NCBI GenBank assembly: GCA_036936605.1
Contig: JAUPFV010000005.1
Span: forward strand, 73,854,885 to 73,918,884
Length of the DNA: 64,000 bases
Direction of reading: 5' to 3'
DNA from: Limnanthes douglasii subsp. nivea
Lineage: Eukaryota; Streptophyta; Magnoliopsida; Brassicales; Limnanthaceae
The notes beneath the pieces are model-generated. The model did not search any database and had not been told where the DNA came from. It saw only the letters and a list, made by a program, of their open reading frames with translations. Shown piece by piece: positions 63,543 to 64,000 of the stretch. The position numbers were made by a program, and so were the translations under genes. The stretch's first letter is position 1; the number at the start of each line of letters is the position of its first letter.

Positions 63543-64000
63543 TGTGATGTAGGTGCACGAGCCCATGACTATATAGCCCTTTTGGACAAATGAATAGGGA
63601 TTTATTTGGGGACCATGTATCCGAATTAGGTCCTGCGACCACTCAAATCGAACGCGTCGAAAAGCCCAACTATTTTCAGAAGCATCACGGGGCAAAGCCA
63701 AGTGATGAATTTCAGGCCCAAAATTCCATCATTTAAGCCTCGTTTTTCCTATTTTTATGAATTTTATGATTTTTTTTCTATTTTTTGTTGGATTTTATTA
63801 AAATACTTAACCACCTCCAATCACTTTGAAATTGGGTTGGATTTTATTTTATTGCATATGTAAAAAATTGTAATTTTGGACTAGGGTTTCGAGAACTTTT
63901 ATATAAGGCTCTCAAACCCTAGTTTTGCCTCAGACTTTTTTTAATAGAATTTGATTTTCTCTGAAGTCTCTTTTACTCTGACCTAGGGTTCAAGCTCCAT
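63543..64000 (+). repeat. Probable LTR start of another element, cut by the window edge
   Basis: From TGTGATGTAGGTGCACGAGC at 63543 (or TGATGTAGG at 63545) the sequence no longer matches the copia LTR. It has an LTR-like layout: GC-richer start, AT-rich middle, and a TATATAAGG box at about 63900-63908 followed by CTCTCAAACCCTAG, a typical leader. The TGATG start resembles gypsy/Tat LTRs. The other end and internal part are outside the window, so this is a proposal. Confidence 0.45.

Overview
The window is nuclear DNA of a flowering plant, most likely a eudicot. It is AT-rich intergenic sequence filled with nested retrotransposons, and only three short genes look intact. Plant origin rests on the element types: Ty3/gypsy elements of the Tat lineage, Ty1/copia elements, and an L1-type LINE with a plant-type zf-RVT region and RNase H domain. 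I cannot name the species. I saw no tRNA, rRNA, CRISPR or bacterial feature.

Layout, left to right. 1-2.9 kb: 3' part of a decayed Ty1/copia element and its LTR. 4.19-4.36 kb: a promoter block matching the promoters of two small genes further right, but with no gene behind it. 6.30-22.40 kb: a nearly full-length LINE between degenerate 22-bp target duplications, split in its reverse transcriptase by Tat-1 (9330-19668, minus strand, ATTGG duplication). 22.9-23.5 kb and 34.4-35.0 kb: two paralogous genes for 72- and 75-residue Cys-rich membrane proteins, with matching promoters and 3' flanks. Between them lie a Tat relic (27.4-28.7 kb) and a decayed copia element with both LTRs (29.1-33.7 kb, minus). 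35.7-37.4 kb: short repeats and another copia integrase relic. 37557-48212: Tat-2 (plus strand, CTCGG duplication). 48.2-55.4 kb: mostly unassigned AT-rich DNA with a LINE scrap. 55434-55799: a single-exon gene for a 121-residue membrane protein. 57.7-64 kb: a gypsy RT scrap interrupted by a copia element (58.0-63.5 kb), whose 3' LTR is interrupted by what looks like the LTR of another element running off the window.

The main point of interest is the shared design of Tat-1 and Tat-2. Each encodes gag, protease, RT, a degenerate gypsy RNase H, a second archaeal-type RNase H and integrase on one strand. On the opposite strand, between pol and the 3' LTR, each carries a long extra gene: a basic or low-complexity N-terminus, a conserved domain around FPLDP...TLxACIMASR, a second conserved exon, a coiled coil and an LG-x2-WK motif near the C-terminus. 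In both, the extra gene is preceded by a TATA-like box and interrupted at the corresponding place by a 70-75 nt GT-AG intron. Extra antisense ORFs are known in Tat elements; the conserved intron and separate promoter are what deserve follow-up.

All transposon coding regions are broken by stops or frameshifts. Hand-counted LTR divergence is about 6% for Tat-1 and 5% for Tat-2, so both insertions are fairly old. Positions of relic boundaries are approximate unless a target duplication or LTR terminus fixes them.
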